Notes under the pieces: generated by a model
Database searches by the model: none
Seen by the model: only the letters and a program-made list of their open reading frames with translations
What the model was told of the DNA's origin: nothing
Made by a program: the position numbers and the translations under genes
Shown here: positions 41,430 through 54,429 of the stretch, in pieces
Numbering within the stretch: the stretch's first letter is position 1
How the letters are laid out: every line of letters starts with the position of its first letter
Assembly (NCBI GenBank): GCA_903632075.3
Contig: CAHIKZ030003513.1
Span: 20,001-84,000, forward strand
Direction of reading: 5' to 3'
Source: Acanthosepion pharaonis
Taxonomy: Eukaryota > Mollusca > Cephalopoda > Sepiida > Sepiidae
Length of the DNA stretch: 64,000 nt

Positions 41430-42585
41430 AGTGAAAATTTAAGCGAATGAGGTGCCTTTTCATCGATTTGGTAAAAAAATAATATTGTCCAAACAGCAAA
41501 AAATATGTGTGCCATTTATAGAGATGGTGCCATTGTGGCATTGGGACCTTCTGCGAGTTAATCAGGAAAAGGAAAGAAAAAAAGAATAGAATAAGAAAAA
41601 AATCAAAGGAGGTGAAAGAGAAAAAAAGGCTACAGAGAGAGTATGAAAGGATTGAGATGCATTCTTTTGAGGGATCAGTGCACTAAAAAGGAAAATGATT
41701 AAACTGGAAGTACAATGATTGTTGGATAAACAAACAATTTTTTAGAGTTTGAGAAATGGCTGGTGATAGGAGAGGCATTTGGATTTTCTCTGGTTAACTT
41801 GACTGTAGGCTAAAGCTGAGTGATCTGGATAAACAGAGAAAGATGATTTTTTTATTACTAAAAATATTGGGAATCTTTTTCTTTCTTTTTTTTTTCTCAC
41901 CCATGACAATTATGGATGGACAAAACAAGGATCTGGCTAGCAGGGACCATCTGGATTGGCTCTGATTATCTCAGAATATGGTCAAGTCCCTGGCTTTAGG
42001 AAATTAGCTAAATTCTTTGAAACAAGCTGATAAAGAAAGATTAATCACTGGAAACTCCCTTTTCACCTATGCATTCTAAAGTTTAGATTTGTCACAAAGA
42101 CTGTTGTACCAGCCTTTGGCAATGGGCTGAAATTGGATGCAGAGAAAGTAGGAAAAAGGAGGAGAGCTTGGTACCACCTATAGGTGGTACAAGTGGAGCA
42201 TGGGGCGATATGAAAAGTGAAGGGAGTTGGAGTTAAGGGGCAGCTTGATTCTTTTGAACACAATCAAAATCAGTGTCGCTTGATTAAAACAGTATTGGAA
42301 AGGGTTAAATCCACTGTATACAACTCATATATAAACCAAAAATGTTGTTATATTTTTAACCTGAGTTAATACTTTATTGCATAGAATTCTTTTTCATGTA
42401 GCTCGGAGCTGTTGACCTGTTCTTCACTTCAGTTTACTTCATCAGCGATCTTCTTAGACTCTGAGATCCAAAACGCATGGCAGAGAGGTGAATGGTTGTG
42501 AAGGAGACAAATGCCAGCCATATTGACTGGAACCATGCTCATCATCATGATACCAGTGACAAACCAGCAATGTGTTAATGAGTGA
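41430..42585. other. No gene; purine-rich patch 41565-41660
   Basis: 'atagagatggtgccat' near 41518 recurs near 59081, which hints at another dispersed repeat. No frames of interest. Confidence 0.45.
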
Positions 42586-42589
42586 GGAG

Positions 42590-43315
42590 TCAGCTAGATG
42601 GTAACCACGGTGGTCTGAAGAAACCTGAAGACCAACATTGTAGTGAGAGGGTTACACTATAGCTGGGAGTACTGTTCAGAAGTGGTACATTAGGTTTATA
42701 GATGGAAATTTTGATGTGGAAGACCAACATTTCAGAAGGCCTATAGTCATAGAGGAAAACCAAGTGAAAATGCTGATAAAAAAAATAACAGAGATATCTC
42801 ACATAAGAGCAAATTTGGATAAATGAATGTAGTGTTTTGATTTCAAGACAAGACAGACGGAGACTGAATCAGATGAAACCGAAAACTGTCCTATTTTATT
42901 GGTTAGGAAGAAATCCCAGCATGCATTTGTGTGCTTCTGCCTATAAATTGTGGAGGGGAAAGTCATTTCCACTTGGATTGGAACCAACATGATATGTTCA
43001 TTGCATTAGAAAACACTTTCATATGTGAATCGCAATGATGTTTGAGTGCCACCTCATTTAATAGAAAAAAATTGAATGTACTGCATTTTCATCCATGATT
43101 CCCCACTAAAATGCAACAAAAAATGAACAATAACAGGTGATGAAAACTAGATTGTCTACAACAATGTGGAGGGAAAAAGTTCCTGAAGAAAATGAATTGA
43201 GCCATAGTCTGCAACCAAAGAAGTTGATGCTGTGTATCTGGTTGAAATGGATGAGCTCCTTCAGCAAAATCAGACTTTGAATTCAAATAAGTACTGCTCC
43301 TAATTGAACTGGTAA
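42590..43315 (+). pseudogene. Degenerate mariner transposase
   Basis: Around 42674-42770 the translation reads 'WYIRFIDGNFDVEDQHF', the mariner linker 'WFxRFxxGxFDVED'. Near 43132 'ITGDEN' is the segment with the first catalytic aspartate, and near 43215-43290 'EVDAVYLVEMDELLQQNQTLNSNKYCS' in parts matches the segment that follows it. Stops are numerous, and the last catalytic domain is missing. Confidence 0.7.
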
Positions 43316-43639
43316 TTGCAATAATTAATGAAATTGGTCATATGGTGTCACTAAATTCACTAACCAGCATTTTAGTCCTCTTGGCTGTTGTTTTATTGAT
43401 CAACACCAAGCAATAGCCTAGAGGATTTTAAGGGTTGCTTAGTGAATTTGGTGTCATAGTAAGCATAAGTGTAGTAAAGACTTAGACTTAGGGGGAACAG
43501 TAACTGTGTCGTACTAAAAAAAAGAACAAGATGAGACATCCCTAGACATGGACAACTAAATGAAAAAAAAAATCTACTGCCAGTAGATTAAATAAAAGGT
43601 TCAGTTAGAAATTCTATGAAGTTTACTTGAAAAGGTCAG

Positions 43640-43735
43640 AGGGCACAATGTTTTTAATCTTTTTTTACAATAATTTTCACCCTGTACCAGGCCCAAGAAT
43701 CACTCAAGGTAGAGGGTTACACAATTAGAGGCAAA
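43640..43735 (-). mobile_element. Dispersed repeat Y, minus copy
   Basis: On the minus strand: 'gtaaccctctaccttgagtg', 'cttgggcctggtacagggtg', 'aaaattattgtaaaaaaag'. Matches 25375-25445. Confidence 0.6.
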
Positions 43736-44600
43736 TTTTATGGCTATATGCAGGGGAGACAATGCTTGACTCTAGACTTGAATAGGTTAAGATTTTAGTG
43801 ATTGGGAAAGCATCCTCTTGGGAGTCAGTTCCACAAAGCAGCATATGAAGATATTAGACCAGCTGTAAACAACATTATTAATAATGACATAAATATTGTT
43901 ATTTTTAGTGGATTTTGATTATTTCATTTTTAAAATAAATTTTGGATAAATTTGATAATGATATATTTAAAAAATCTGTTTCAGAGATCACCATATGTAT
44001 AATTATTATTATAACCTGATTTTCCTCATCAAATTCGTTGTTTTTTATTATCATTATCATTTATATTTTATCATTATAATCTTATTATTATTATTAACAA
44101 CATTATTATCACTATTATGATTATTTTAATAATATTTTATATTTTTTTTATTTCTCAACAATTTATAAGAAAATTAAACAATTACCTACTATAAAAATCA
44201 GTTTTGAAATTATTAAAACAGTAATATTGATAATCTTGAAAGGTTCTCATCATCAATAAAATATCTCAGATGATAATAATTCTTTATAAATCCTAACATT
44301 ATTTTACCATTGCCTATCAAATTTAACAAAATCTGATACAGTATAACAATAATTTATTAAAACTCATTTATAAAGCATATTTTTTTCTTTTTAAATTATA
44401 TCTTTGTACAGGAAACACAAAATGTGTGTCTGCATCATTTCAGTATAAATTTGTTTTAATTAACATAATTATTGTTACCCTACAACAGACAGATATCAAC
44501 TCAATCTGCCATTAACCTCTCAAATACAGCAGCCAGCTAATTATAATCCTGCAACACATTTTTCTTTTAAAAACTTAAATAATGTTCCTCTGATAGCAAT
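43735..44600. other. AT-rich sequence with imperfect ATT runs
   Basis: Numerous short ATT/TTA stretches around 43980-44130. No gene seen. Confidence 0.5.
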
Positions 44601-44679
44601 GCCTTGCACTAAAAACGTCTGTAAAAAAATATATAAGTTTAAAGAGAGAAAAGGAAAAAAAATAAGACTGTGTCACTGT

Positions 44680-44830
44680 GGTACTATTGGCCTTCCATAG
44701 TAACAAAGAAGCGACTGATGACATCAATATAGATGTGAACTTGATGTCAGCTATCCCAGCATGCCTCTGCACCGGAAGTGTCACTGGGAGAAGGTAAACA
44801 CCGCTGCACATGGGCGGCCCTAACATGGAA
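44680..44830. promoter_or_regulatory. Candidate host gene promoter (ZNF143/ETS/CCAAT/RFX cluster)
   Basis: Within 140 bp: inverted CCAAT ATTGGCC (44686-44692), RFX-like CCATAGTAAC (44695-44704), CRE-like TGACATCA (44718-44725), 'tatcccagcatgcctctg', which closely matches the ZNF143/Staf core CCCAGCATGCC (44752-44769), and an ETS site CCGGAAGTG (44773-44781). 'gagaaggtaaac' (44789-44800) looks like a splice donor. Such a combination is typical of TATA-less, often bidirectional housekeeping promoters. It sits at the left edge of a non-repetitive, CpG-retaining region, and no transposon signature overlaps it. Direction of transcription and the gene itself cannot be told from this window. Confidence 0.5.
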
Positions 44831-45334
44831 TATTATTGCAACAAGACGAAGAGACACCAACTAGAACTTTGTGACCGACTTTAACTGACATTGATTTACG
44901 CCGCGCTTTTTACTTTGATACCATGATTGAAATTTATCTCCGTTACTCCAAATTCCTGAGTTAAAAAAAATAAATAAATAGGCGGATTGGTTGGTTTTAA
45001 AAAAACAAACTTATATTTTAATTAAATTTGAAGATCGCTACCCAAGTCCTTGAGTCATAAATGAACTCAACTGAATTTTTTTTTATTTAAATTTTATTGG
45101 ATGACAGAGAATTTTTTTCCTTTCTTTTTTAAATAAAAACTCCTCGAATATAATAGAAGTTTTTTTTTTCTTCATATTAATAAATTTTAGAATTTTTAGG
45201 GTATTTAAGAAGGTGGTATATTTTAAAATTTCAAATAAATGAAATCAAAGACGTGGTCACTAAATAAAACTATTATAAAATAATAAACATTCCGTATCGT
45301 TTCGGGGTGGGGTGGAGGAAAGGGAATGAATTGA

Positions 45335-45450
45335 ACGTGGTGATGATGATGATGATGAAAAAGAGAATAATAGCATTCATTGATATCAACGTAGTAGTAG
45401 TAATAGTAGTAGTAATAGTATAGAATTGATGATGATTATGATGATGATGT
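45335..45450. repeat. Imperfect (GAT)n and (GTA)n triplet repeats
   Basis: Runs 'gatgatgatgatgatga' and 'gtagtagtaatagtagtag' followed by more GAT units. Confidence 0.9.
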
Positions 45451-47039
45451 GGTGGTACGTGTGATGGAGAGACTTCGTCACGCGTTTTCGGGGCATTAAA
45501 ATCAATCCACTAGTCAAAATGCACCTTGCCCAGAGAATTATGAATGGGTACTTTCATGTGGAAAATAATAATACCCACAAAAAAAGGGTAATAATAAAAA
45601 GGCAGACATAATGTAAAATGATTTTTATTACTTTTACTAACATAAACGAACCCCAACCGCACCCGTTTTAAACATAGTAAAAATTTAAAATAATGAAACA
45701 TTTAGGAATATTTATTAATTAAAGTACTTATTAATAATTTTCTTATAAATTGGTAGAAAAGGTGTAGAACTGAGTTAAAAAAGACGTTTTTTTTGTTTTA
45801 TTTATTTGTTTATTTATTTATAATATGCACAAGAAAGAAATGATAGATGAGAAATGTCAGGTAGACAGAGAAAGAAAAAGAATGCAAGAACAAAGGGAGA
45901 GGGAGCGTAAGATAAAGATGGTAGAAATTAAGCAGAGAGTGGGAGATATGAAGAGAGACGTAGAGAGAGAGAGAAACCTAAGTAAAAGTTAGAAGGAGAT
46001 GTGTTCGAAAGGGATTCATTTCGAGCGGGTATAATTAGAACAGAAAGAAACCGAGGGAGAGAGAGAGAGAAATAGATAGGCTGAATAAAGTACGAGTAAT
46101 TAAAGAGGAGTCCGGACTGTAAGAGTCTAGAGAGTTTTTTAAATGTGAGTAGAAGAGAGATAAATGAAATAAAAATAGGTAAGGCTAAATTACAGAAAGT
46201 ACGAAAATATAGACAGATGGTTATTACCAAAAATAGGAAAATAAAAGAAAAGATAGTCAATAAAGGATTTACGATATATAGTAAAAAAATGTGAGTAATA
46301 ATAAAAGTTGAGCCGTAAGTAGGTTATGGATGTCACCAGAGGGGAAAAAAAAGATAGGAAAAGTAGCAAGTGTTTGGCTAGTTCTAGTTGAAAAAAGTCA
46401 AATTCAACTCAGAACGAAGTCAACTAAAAAGACTGATAGTCAGAAACAAGGTGAAAGAGAGAGAAAGTATAATCACTGAAAGAGAGTTAACGTCACTAGA
46501 AATAGTGGTAGAAGAGTAAAAGTGAGAATGACTGTAGAAATGACGAGAGAAGAAAGAGATAAGAATACATTGGGTATTAGCGAGGAGAATTGACAACATT
46601 AGAGAAAGAATTAATAGAAAAGGGTGAGAGGAGAAAGAACGTGTTAAAGTGCGTGTAAGAGTAAAATGGGAGTATGGCGGTTAAATAGAAAGTATACACT
46701 TTATTAGAGAGTGGGCGGTGATATTATAGATTAGAAAAAAAGCCTGGAGAAAAAGGAAAAAAAGAAGTAAGAAATACACAGAACCAGATGAAAGAATGTG
46801 TAACTAAACAATTGTAAGAGATTGGGTGTAGAAAAGCAAGCTATGTTAAAGAGAAGGTCACTGAATAGAAAGAGAGGTGTATTTTCAACATAGAACAAGT
46901 AAGGTTAAGGATATATAGAAGGATAATAATTCATAAAGCTGTGGAATATAGCTGAAGTGGTCTTGAGATTAGATAAAAAGAGAAAAATCACACGAATAAG
47001 AGATGGTAGAGGAGAAGGAGAATCATAGAAAGAGAGAAA

Positions 47040-47480
47040 AAGGTTAACAAGAGGAAAGAAAGAAAAAGAAGGTTTAAGGCATAGAAGAGGGAGAAAAAAG
47101 GTTAAAGCATAGAAAGGAGAGAAGAAGAAGGTTAAGGCATAGAAGAGGGAGAAAAAGAAGGTTAAAGCATAGAAAGAAGAGAAGAAGAAGGTTAAGGCAT
47201 AGAAGAGGGAGAAAAAGAAGGTTAAAGCATAAAAAGGAGAGAAAAAGAAGGTTATGGCATAGAAAAGATAGAAAAAGTTAAGGCATAGAAGATGGGGAAA
47301 GGAAGGTTAGAAAAGGAAGGTTAAGGCACAGAAGATGGAAAAGGGAAAGTTAAGGCATAGAAAAGAAGATTAAGGCATAAAAGATGGAAAAGGGAGTATA
47401 GAAAAAAGGCTAAGAAATAGAAGAGGGAGGAAAGGAAGGTTAAGGCATAGAAGTGGGAGGAAAGGAAGATTAAGGCATAG
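47040..47480. repeat. Purine-rich minisatellite, ~30-36-bp unit
   Basis: About a dozen irregular copies of a unit like 'aaggttaaggcatagaagag' plus a GA-rich spacer lie within the purine tract. Confidence 0.85.
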
Positions 47481-49059
47481 AAAAGAGAGAGAGAAAATTT
47501 AAGAGAGAAAATGGATAAGGTTAACGTTAAAGCATAGAAAAGAGAGAAAAGAAAAGGAAGGTTAAGGTATAAAAAAAAGAGAGAGAAGGAAGATTAAGAA
47601 GATAGTTTTAAAGAGGGTGAATCCTTGATAAAAGAGACATAGAATGGCTGAAAGGGAAGGTTATGGATATACCGAAACAAGAGGTGGGTGTATTCTTGAT
47701 GAAAAAGAAACACAGTGAGGGATTATAAATAAGGAAGCTCACCCAGGCGGAGAATGCGTGCGTATATTTGTACGTATGCAAGTGTGTGGGTGTGTACACG
47801 TATGTGAGCGCACGCGTTTACAGCTGGAGAAAAGGTGTGTTGCATTGATCGGGGAGTGGAGGGGGTTTTAGAAAAAGAAGAGAAAGAGCGAATGAGTGGA
47901 GAAAGGAAGGAAGACGCCACGACTCAAAGTAGGAAACATTTAAAAAGGCAAAATAAATACAAAAAGTGTTTATAAATAAAATAAATTAAATTAAATACAA
48001 AAGGACGTGTACAATGAAGAAGGTGTTGAATGAGGAAGAAAGAACGGCTAATAAAGAGGAGGAGGTAGATTAATTCTTCAAACTGAATCAATCAATCGAT
48101 AAATAAATGAAGTCGTAAAACGATAAGAGAAAGAGAATCAATCAGAGAAAAAGGAAATAAATAAATAAAATTCGAGTTTAGACAGTAATTAAAATGCAAT
48201 TGTACATAAATAACAAAACAAAAATGTTAATTTTCCCCTCCCCCTAAAAAAGCAACAACACTGACCTAAAGATAAATACAGAAAAAATATTAAAAGAGAA
48301 AGAACTAAAAAAGAAAGGAATGATTAACAACGTAAAAGAAAGAGTGGGTAAAAGAATATTCAAGGGAGACATTAGAGAGCAAGAGAAAATGAAAAGAGTG
48401 GGTGCGCAAAAAATAGATAAAGGAACCAAGAGAGGGGGAGACGCGTAGAATATTAAACAAAGCGTAAAGTAAAAAAAAAAAAAAGGAAAAAAAAGAAGCA
48501 AATTTGTGGCATGATAACTAAGAAGGGGCGTGTATCATTAAAATTAAAGTAATAATAACTTAAATTATTGGCGAGTCGGACACAAGCAAGAAATAAATAA
48601 CAGCTGAAGAGAAATAAAAAAAAAGAAATTGTAGACAACTAAAAATCGGTTACAAGCTTCATTGGGGAAAGAGAAAAATGAAGGAAGAAGGCCAAGGGTT
48701 TTGAAAATAAAACGAGATTAGAAAAATATAGCAAAGAAAGGAACGAAAGAAGGCTGAACTGAAGGAAATAACATTGAGAAAGAGGAACAGAAGTTGATTG
48801 TTAATAGTGAGAGAGAGGGAAAAAAACGATCATTATTAAAAAAAAAAAGAAAAAAAGTGAGTGAGGGAGAAGGGCAGTAGGTCATTAGAATGGATGGAGT
48901 AAAAGTGTAGAGGGAATGGTACCATTGCAGATAGGCAAAAGGAGAGAGAAAGGGAGAGAGCGGCCATGAGAAGGGGAGGAAGATTCAGGCGAATTGAGAG
49001 TTGAAGAGTGAGGTATACAATTTACTAGACGGAGGTGGAAAAGCAGCTGACTGATATAT

Positions 49060-49100
49060 AAGAAGGAGAAAAGAGAGAGAGAGAGAGAGAGAGAAAAAAC
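49060..49100. repeat. (GA)n microsatellite
   Basis: Pure GA run at the end of the purine tract. Confidence 0.9.
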
Positions 49101-49299
49101 TCGGTCAAAGTACTAAATTCTTTCTTGCCAGGCAGAATGAAAATAAATAAATAAATTAATAGAAAGAAAAACATTTTTTGCTTCTATTTATAAAATAAAA
49201 AATGGACATTAAGAATAATTTTATTTTTCTTATAGTCATTATTATAAAGTTTTAATTAGAATATTGAAAATTGGTAACTGTTTTTTATTATTATTGTTG

Positions 49300-49329
49300 T
49301 TATTATTATTGTTGTTGCTTTATTGTTGC

Positions 49330-49376
<47 letters not shown>
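49300..49376. repeat. (TTG/TTA)n microsatellite
   Basis: Interrupted TTG units become a long ATT/TTA array. Confidence 0.95.
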
Positions 49377-49377
<1 letters not shown>

Positions 49378-49643
49378 AACAACAACAATCATGAAATAAT
49401 AATTATAATTATTTTTATTAATATGTCCAAACAATAATTAATTTTTCAATAATCATAATATTATATTTTCTAAATTTTACATGAAAAAATAATTGTAAAA
49501 TTTCCAAATTTACGTTTTAAATTTATTTACTTTTTGAAGCCTATTCTAAAAACTACCCAAAATATTTTTATATATCTGAATACTTCATTTTTGTAAATAA
49601 TTTTTTACATTAAATACAAAAAAGAATAGTTGAAGAACACAAA

Positions 49644-49758
49644 GAGTTGCTGAAAAGTTCTCGTCCTGAACCACTTCATAAAATCTGCTCAAATGCCCAA
49701 ACATCAAAATTATTTTTAATCCTTTCTTGGTCAGGCAGAGAACTTTTCAGCCCTCCCT
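49644..49758. mobile_element. Short mariner-derived MITE
   Basis: Left 'gctgaaaagttctcgtcctg' and right (complement) 'gctgaaaagttctctgcctg' are terminal inverted repeats of about 25-30 bp around only about 60 bp of interior. The ends resemble those of the mariner at 16815. Confidence 0.7.
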
Positions 49759-49869
49759 TGCATTTAGAAATATTTAAAAAGAATTATCATAATTTCCTTT
49801 AACAATTTTTTAAAGATGATAAAAAATGTTATAATTATAATAATAATAACCACTTTTAGATAATATCTA

Positions 49870-50110
49870 ATTATTATTTACATTTGTACTCATCTTTGTT
49901 GTTATTATGTTTCGTCTCTTACGCTCTCCAGCCTTCATCAGGTGCATATTGATCAGGGTAACCTACAGGGAATTCCAAACTGAACCTTAGTCTATGGGGG
50001 TAGACCTTATTCCATTGCCTATGTCAAGGGATATCTTGTTCAGTTTTTATCTTTCATTGGATTAAAGCACTGATTCCATGGACTGGGCAGTGTCTACTCA
50101 TATTCAGTGG
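49870..50110 (-). mobile_element. Hammerhead-like repeat family H, fragment
   Basis: On the minus strand it shows 'gcacctgatgaaggctggag' and 'agagacgaaacataata'. The downstream segment 'gggatatcttgttcagtt' with 'ggattaaagcactgattcc' parallels the interior of the 11.5- and 58.6-kb units. Confidence 0.55.
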
Positions 50111-50264
50111 AAACAGGGAAAGCAATAAGTGAGCAGTACTAAAAATAAGAACTAGCTCGAAGGCTCAGATCATCTTGGTTTCTGGAAGTGTGTCCATAAA
50201 GAGTGGTATCATCTGTATATTAAAATATAATAAGAAGATACTTTTGATATGAAGATGATTTAGA

Positions 50265-50840
50265 ATACTGAGGAAGGTGCTGGTAGTTTGAAGAAACTTG
50301 CTATCACTCAGTCTTCAGCGATGACCACCAGTGTGAGGATGTCTTGTAGAATTGGGAAATATAAGATCCTGAATATGAGATCTGAAGATGTAAATAATAA
50401 TAATAATAAAGGGATACTGAGGAAGGTGCTGGTAGTTTGAAGAAACTTGCTATCACTCAGTCTTCAGCGATGATCACTAGTGTGAGGATGTCTTGTAGAA
50501 TTGGGAAATATAAGATCCTGAATATGAGATCTGAAGATGTAAATAATAATAATAATAAAGGGATACTGAGGAAGGTGCTGGTAGTTTGAAGAAACTTGCT
50601 ATCACTCAGTCTTCAGCGATGATCACTAGTGTGAGGATGTCTTGTAGAATTGGGTCGTTAAGATCCTGAATATGAGATCTGAAGATGTAAATAATAATAA
50701 TAATAAAGGGATACTGAGGAAGGTGCTGGTAGTTTGAAGATGCAGAACTATCCTGAAAGAAAATCGATGATCACTAGTATGAGTATGATTTATAGATCTC
50801 TGAAGTATGTGATTCTCCATATGTGATATGTCCTGGAAAG
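50265..50840. repeat. 149-bp tandem repeat, about 3.9 units
   Basis: 'atactgaggaaggtgctgg' recurs at 50265, 50414, 50563 and 50711 (spacing 149, 149, 148). Units two and three are almost identical. Each ends with 'gaagatgtaaataataataa'. The last unit diverges after about 50 bp but still shows 'gatcactagtatgag'. The minus frame 50626-50988 partly overlaps it and has no known domain. Confidence 0.95.
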
Positions 50841-51059
50841 GGATATATTTGTTCGAAGTAGCAAAGTGGTTGTTGACTATTGTAACCAAGTAGGACAATC
50901 TAGCAGGTAACCGTAATGGACTGGTCCGTAGTGGTAGTGGTAGGCAATAGGCAAAGACAATAGGCATCAATAGTCCATGTACCTCCACATCAGTCTGTAT
51001 TTATGGCTGACACCAGCCAATCATATTACTGTGAGGGGGAACCCAGGTGTATGCATATT

Positions 51060-54000
51060 CATTACATCAATAGTCTCAATCTAAAGATTTAAATAATAAT
51101 TTATTTGGTGAACACTGAGAAAGATGTTGTTTAGAAAAACATTAACAAATTTAGACAATGACCAATGCTTTGAGCATGTAGAGCAGATATATTGAAATAT
51201 TATTTTCTCAAAAATGTATTTTCAAATATGGAGCTTAGTTTATAGAATGAATCCCAAAAAGGATTGCTATTTTTTGAAGAAAGGTTTGTATTCATTTGAA
51301 AAATAACTTATGTCATTTTTTTTCCATTTTGATCACTAAATTGTTTATGTTTTTTATTCATCTGTGAAATATAATGTCCTTTTTATGATATCTCAAATTT
51401 TGTCTTTTAATGATGATAACTTTAATCTGCAAATAGTAAAGGGATATTGATTTTGTTAAAAAAAGTTAACAATTTTGCCAAAAGATCATTCTTATGTTGA
51501 TAAAATGCACTTGTTCATTTAAACATGTTTTAAATAGTTAAAATATAGCAAGAATGAATAACTCCAAAAAGAAGATAACTTGAGGAAATGTCTGATAAAT
51601 AAATGGATAAAGCTTTGAATAAGCTTTCCCATCTGTGTAAATAAAGTAAAAAGACATGATCATTCTTAAAGTAATAAAAAACAGTAGTCAAAAACTAATT
51701 ATATAAAACAGAAAGCTGAGATTTATGAAGACATTTAAAAACTGTTAAATGTTTTATATTTAAATCAGTTAATATGCAAAGAGCACTATGGACAATTCTG
51801 TTAATTTTCACAGGGAACAGTTATCAAAATTATTAAATATGTAAAAAGCATCAAATTTATCATTTTCTAAAAATTTTAAAATCACATACAAAAATTTAGA
51901 ACAAGTCTATGTTCACTTTGAAATTGATATGAAGCTCAGAAGCAAGTAATGAAACAATAATGGTATGTTCACATTTTAAAATGCTTTTTAGAAATTTATT
52001 GGTTGATTATTTCTTAAACAAAAATAAAAAAATGTTTATATTTTGTTGGTTTTATTCTCATCCGTTTATGATTCAAAACCTTTTGTTAAAGTTTTTTACC
52101 AGTTTATTAATGAATATGAGAAAATGAACCTGTTTAGAAAAAAAATTGGTGGCAAAAGGCAGGATTGTGTTTTCAAATTTAATTTAGAAATGAAATAAAG
52201 ATTACATGTCCAGGCAAGAACATGCTGAAAATTGTTCCCAAAAATTTGAGGATAGAAGCAAATGATTTAATTATCAAAAAATGATAAAACTGGAAAATAT
52301 GCAATTTGATTGTCTTTTATTGAAATTTGAAAGAAAATGTCTTTTTTCCATATTATGTTATATGGAAAATTATTTTAGAAAAATATAACAAGAAAAAAAA
52401 TTGGGTAAAAAATGAACATCCATGGGAAATTTCCAAATGATTTGTTATAATATACTTAAAATCTTTTTCAAATAATGACTTACATTCCAATATTTATTAA
52501 TGTACTGAATCATTATATTTTATTTTGTTGTACATTTCAAGGGTTAATTTCAAATTTTCTAGTAAATGTTTTGTGTTACTTTTAGACATTATCAAATTGG
52601 AATTGCATATCCAATATTTATTTTCAACAGGTTTTAAATTTTAATTGAAGGAATAATGATGAAATTAAATGATGCAGAATCCCATTTAACCAATATAAAT
52701 GTGGAGTTATAATTGCATGGTGGAAATATTTTTTTAAAATATAAAAGGAATATTTATAATAAATTACAAATTAATCTATGATGATCAAAATATCTATATA
52801 TAAATATATATATATTTTTATAAATATAAATATAATAATATAAAAATATTTTGCATATATATATATAAAATTATAACGTTTGTTTGCTGCTTTAAAAGTT
52901 TTGTTTTAATAACATTTTGTTATGCACAAAATTCTTGTGCCTGACAGTTTTATAAGTAAAAAAAATTAGAAAATCATGACCAAATTTTAAATAAAAGATA
53001 TTTATATAATATATATATTTCTTTACATGATAACAACACTAAGCATTATTATCAATACATTCTATTGGTAAAATGTAATTATTTATTTATTAATTTTGTA
53101 TACATTTTATAAATAGTATATGGTTAATACAACATTTATAGTTATTTCATTTATTTTATTTTTTCCTATATGAATATCTATCTAGCTAATATGTATTTTA
53201 ATGTTTTGGATTAAATATGAAATAATGAAGGAAGATTTAATTAACTTATATCCAAAAAGGGTTTTTCCAGGGTTAGAAAATCAGGATTCATTTCAACTTA
53301 ATGAGGAGTCAAAAAATTGTCCATAAATCCACTGTTGAAATATTTTTTTTCCATCATTTATTTTCAGGGGGGGTTGTTTTAGGTGTTGTTAATTTTCTTC
53401 ATAGATAACTGTTTAAGATGAATTTTTTTTAATACTAGTTTTTAACATTTATTCTAATGGATTTAATGTTGATATATATATTGAATTTAATAAAGATCAA
53501 AACATATTTTAAAAAAAGATTTCAGGATATTTTTCACACTTTAAATAATTGTGAGGTTGATCCTGGGAAATAATTTAGATGTTTAAATCTAGTTTTATTT
53601 GAAAAAATATATTTTTAAATGACATTTTAAATATTTATTAATTAAAGATGGATGAATATCAGGGATGAAGGATTATTGCAAAGAAAAACATAGAAAGATT
53701 AAAAAAAAACACAGAGGCAAAAGTCTTTAAAATGTTTAAACCTAATTATCTGGCCAATAATATCAGAAATCTTTTATATAAAGAAGTAGAATGTGTTTGA
53801 TGAAAATTAGCAATATTAACTTTTTTTAATCTAAATTAAATAATTAAATATAAAGAATAAGATATTTGTTATACAATTCTCAACATATTAACAAAATATT
53901 TACTGTGTTATTTAATAATAATATAACATGAAAAATTTTTTAAAATATTAATAAATTTACAATAATAAAATATTAAAATTTAATTAATAACACAAATTAA

Positions 54001-54378
54001 TAAAATTACAATTTAATTAATAATATAATATATTTTTTCTTCTATATAAATCACAAATTTTAATTTAATTTAATTTATAAGAAAAAATTAATTTTTTACA
54101 GAAAAAAACATTTTGTAATTTTTAAGAAAAATCTACTGTTAAAAAATGAATGGTTGTAACAATAAAAGCAAAATTTGTTTTGAATATGCACATAAAAAAA
54201 GAATGTTTAAATTTATGAATACAAATTTTATTACAAAATGGAGGAAAAACAGATTAAAAAATTGTGTATTTAACAAAAATTTATTTTATATTTAAAAAAT
54301 TTTCTAATGCTTTATAGAATGGAAATTTTCCCAAATTTTGTAAAGTAAAGGAGAAAAAATAATATTTATAAAAAATTA

Positions 54379-54429
<51 letters not shown>

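Larger units (their letters stand above)
45830..49110. repeat. ~3.3-kb purine-rich (plus strand) tract
   Basis: The plus strand is overwhelmingly A and G (GAGA, AAGAAA, GGAGAAA), with few pyrimidine clusters, for over three kilobases. CpGs are more common than in the flanks. Apparent minus-strand proteins (45928-46260, 48244-48501) are simply serine/leucine/phenylalanine-rich readings of the pyrimidine strand. A short GC-richer 'gagcgcacgcgtttac' occurs near 47806. No gene recognised; possibly a first intron of the gene served by the promoter at 44.7 kb. Confidence 0.85.

Noticed and set aside
42430..42480. 'cttcatcagcgatcttct ... agatccaaaacgc' resembling a hammerhead hairpin
   Set aside because: CTGATGA occurs on the minus strand, but the AAAA box lies on the plus strand, so the boxes are not on the same RNA.
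44711..44740. Hammerhead-like 'ctgatgacatc ... gatgtgaac' in the promoter region
   Set aside because: The second box reads TGAAC rather than GAAA and no helix I or cleavage triplet is present; probably coincidence with CRE-like sites.
44575..44826. 83-residue minus-strand frame across the promoter-like cluster
   Set aside because: It overlaps the regulatory motifs and has no recognised domain; more likely chance in a GC-richer patch.
45928..46260. 110-residue minus-strand frame in the purine tract
   Set aside because: Low-complexity pyrimidine-strand reading (Phe, Ser, Leu); same for 48244-48501 and 47608-47920.
50626..50988. 120-residue minus-strand frame
   Set aside because: It partly overlaps the 149-bp tandem repeat and has no recognised domain or splice context.
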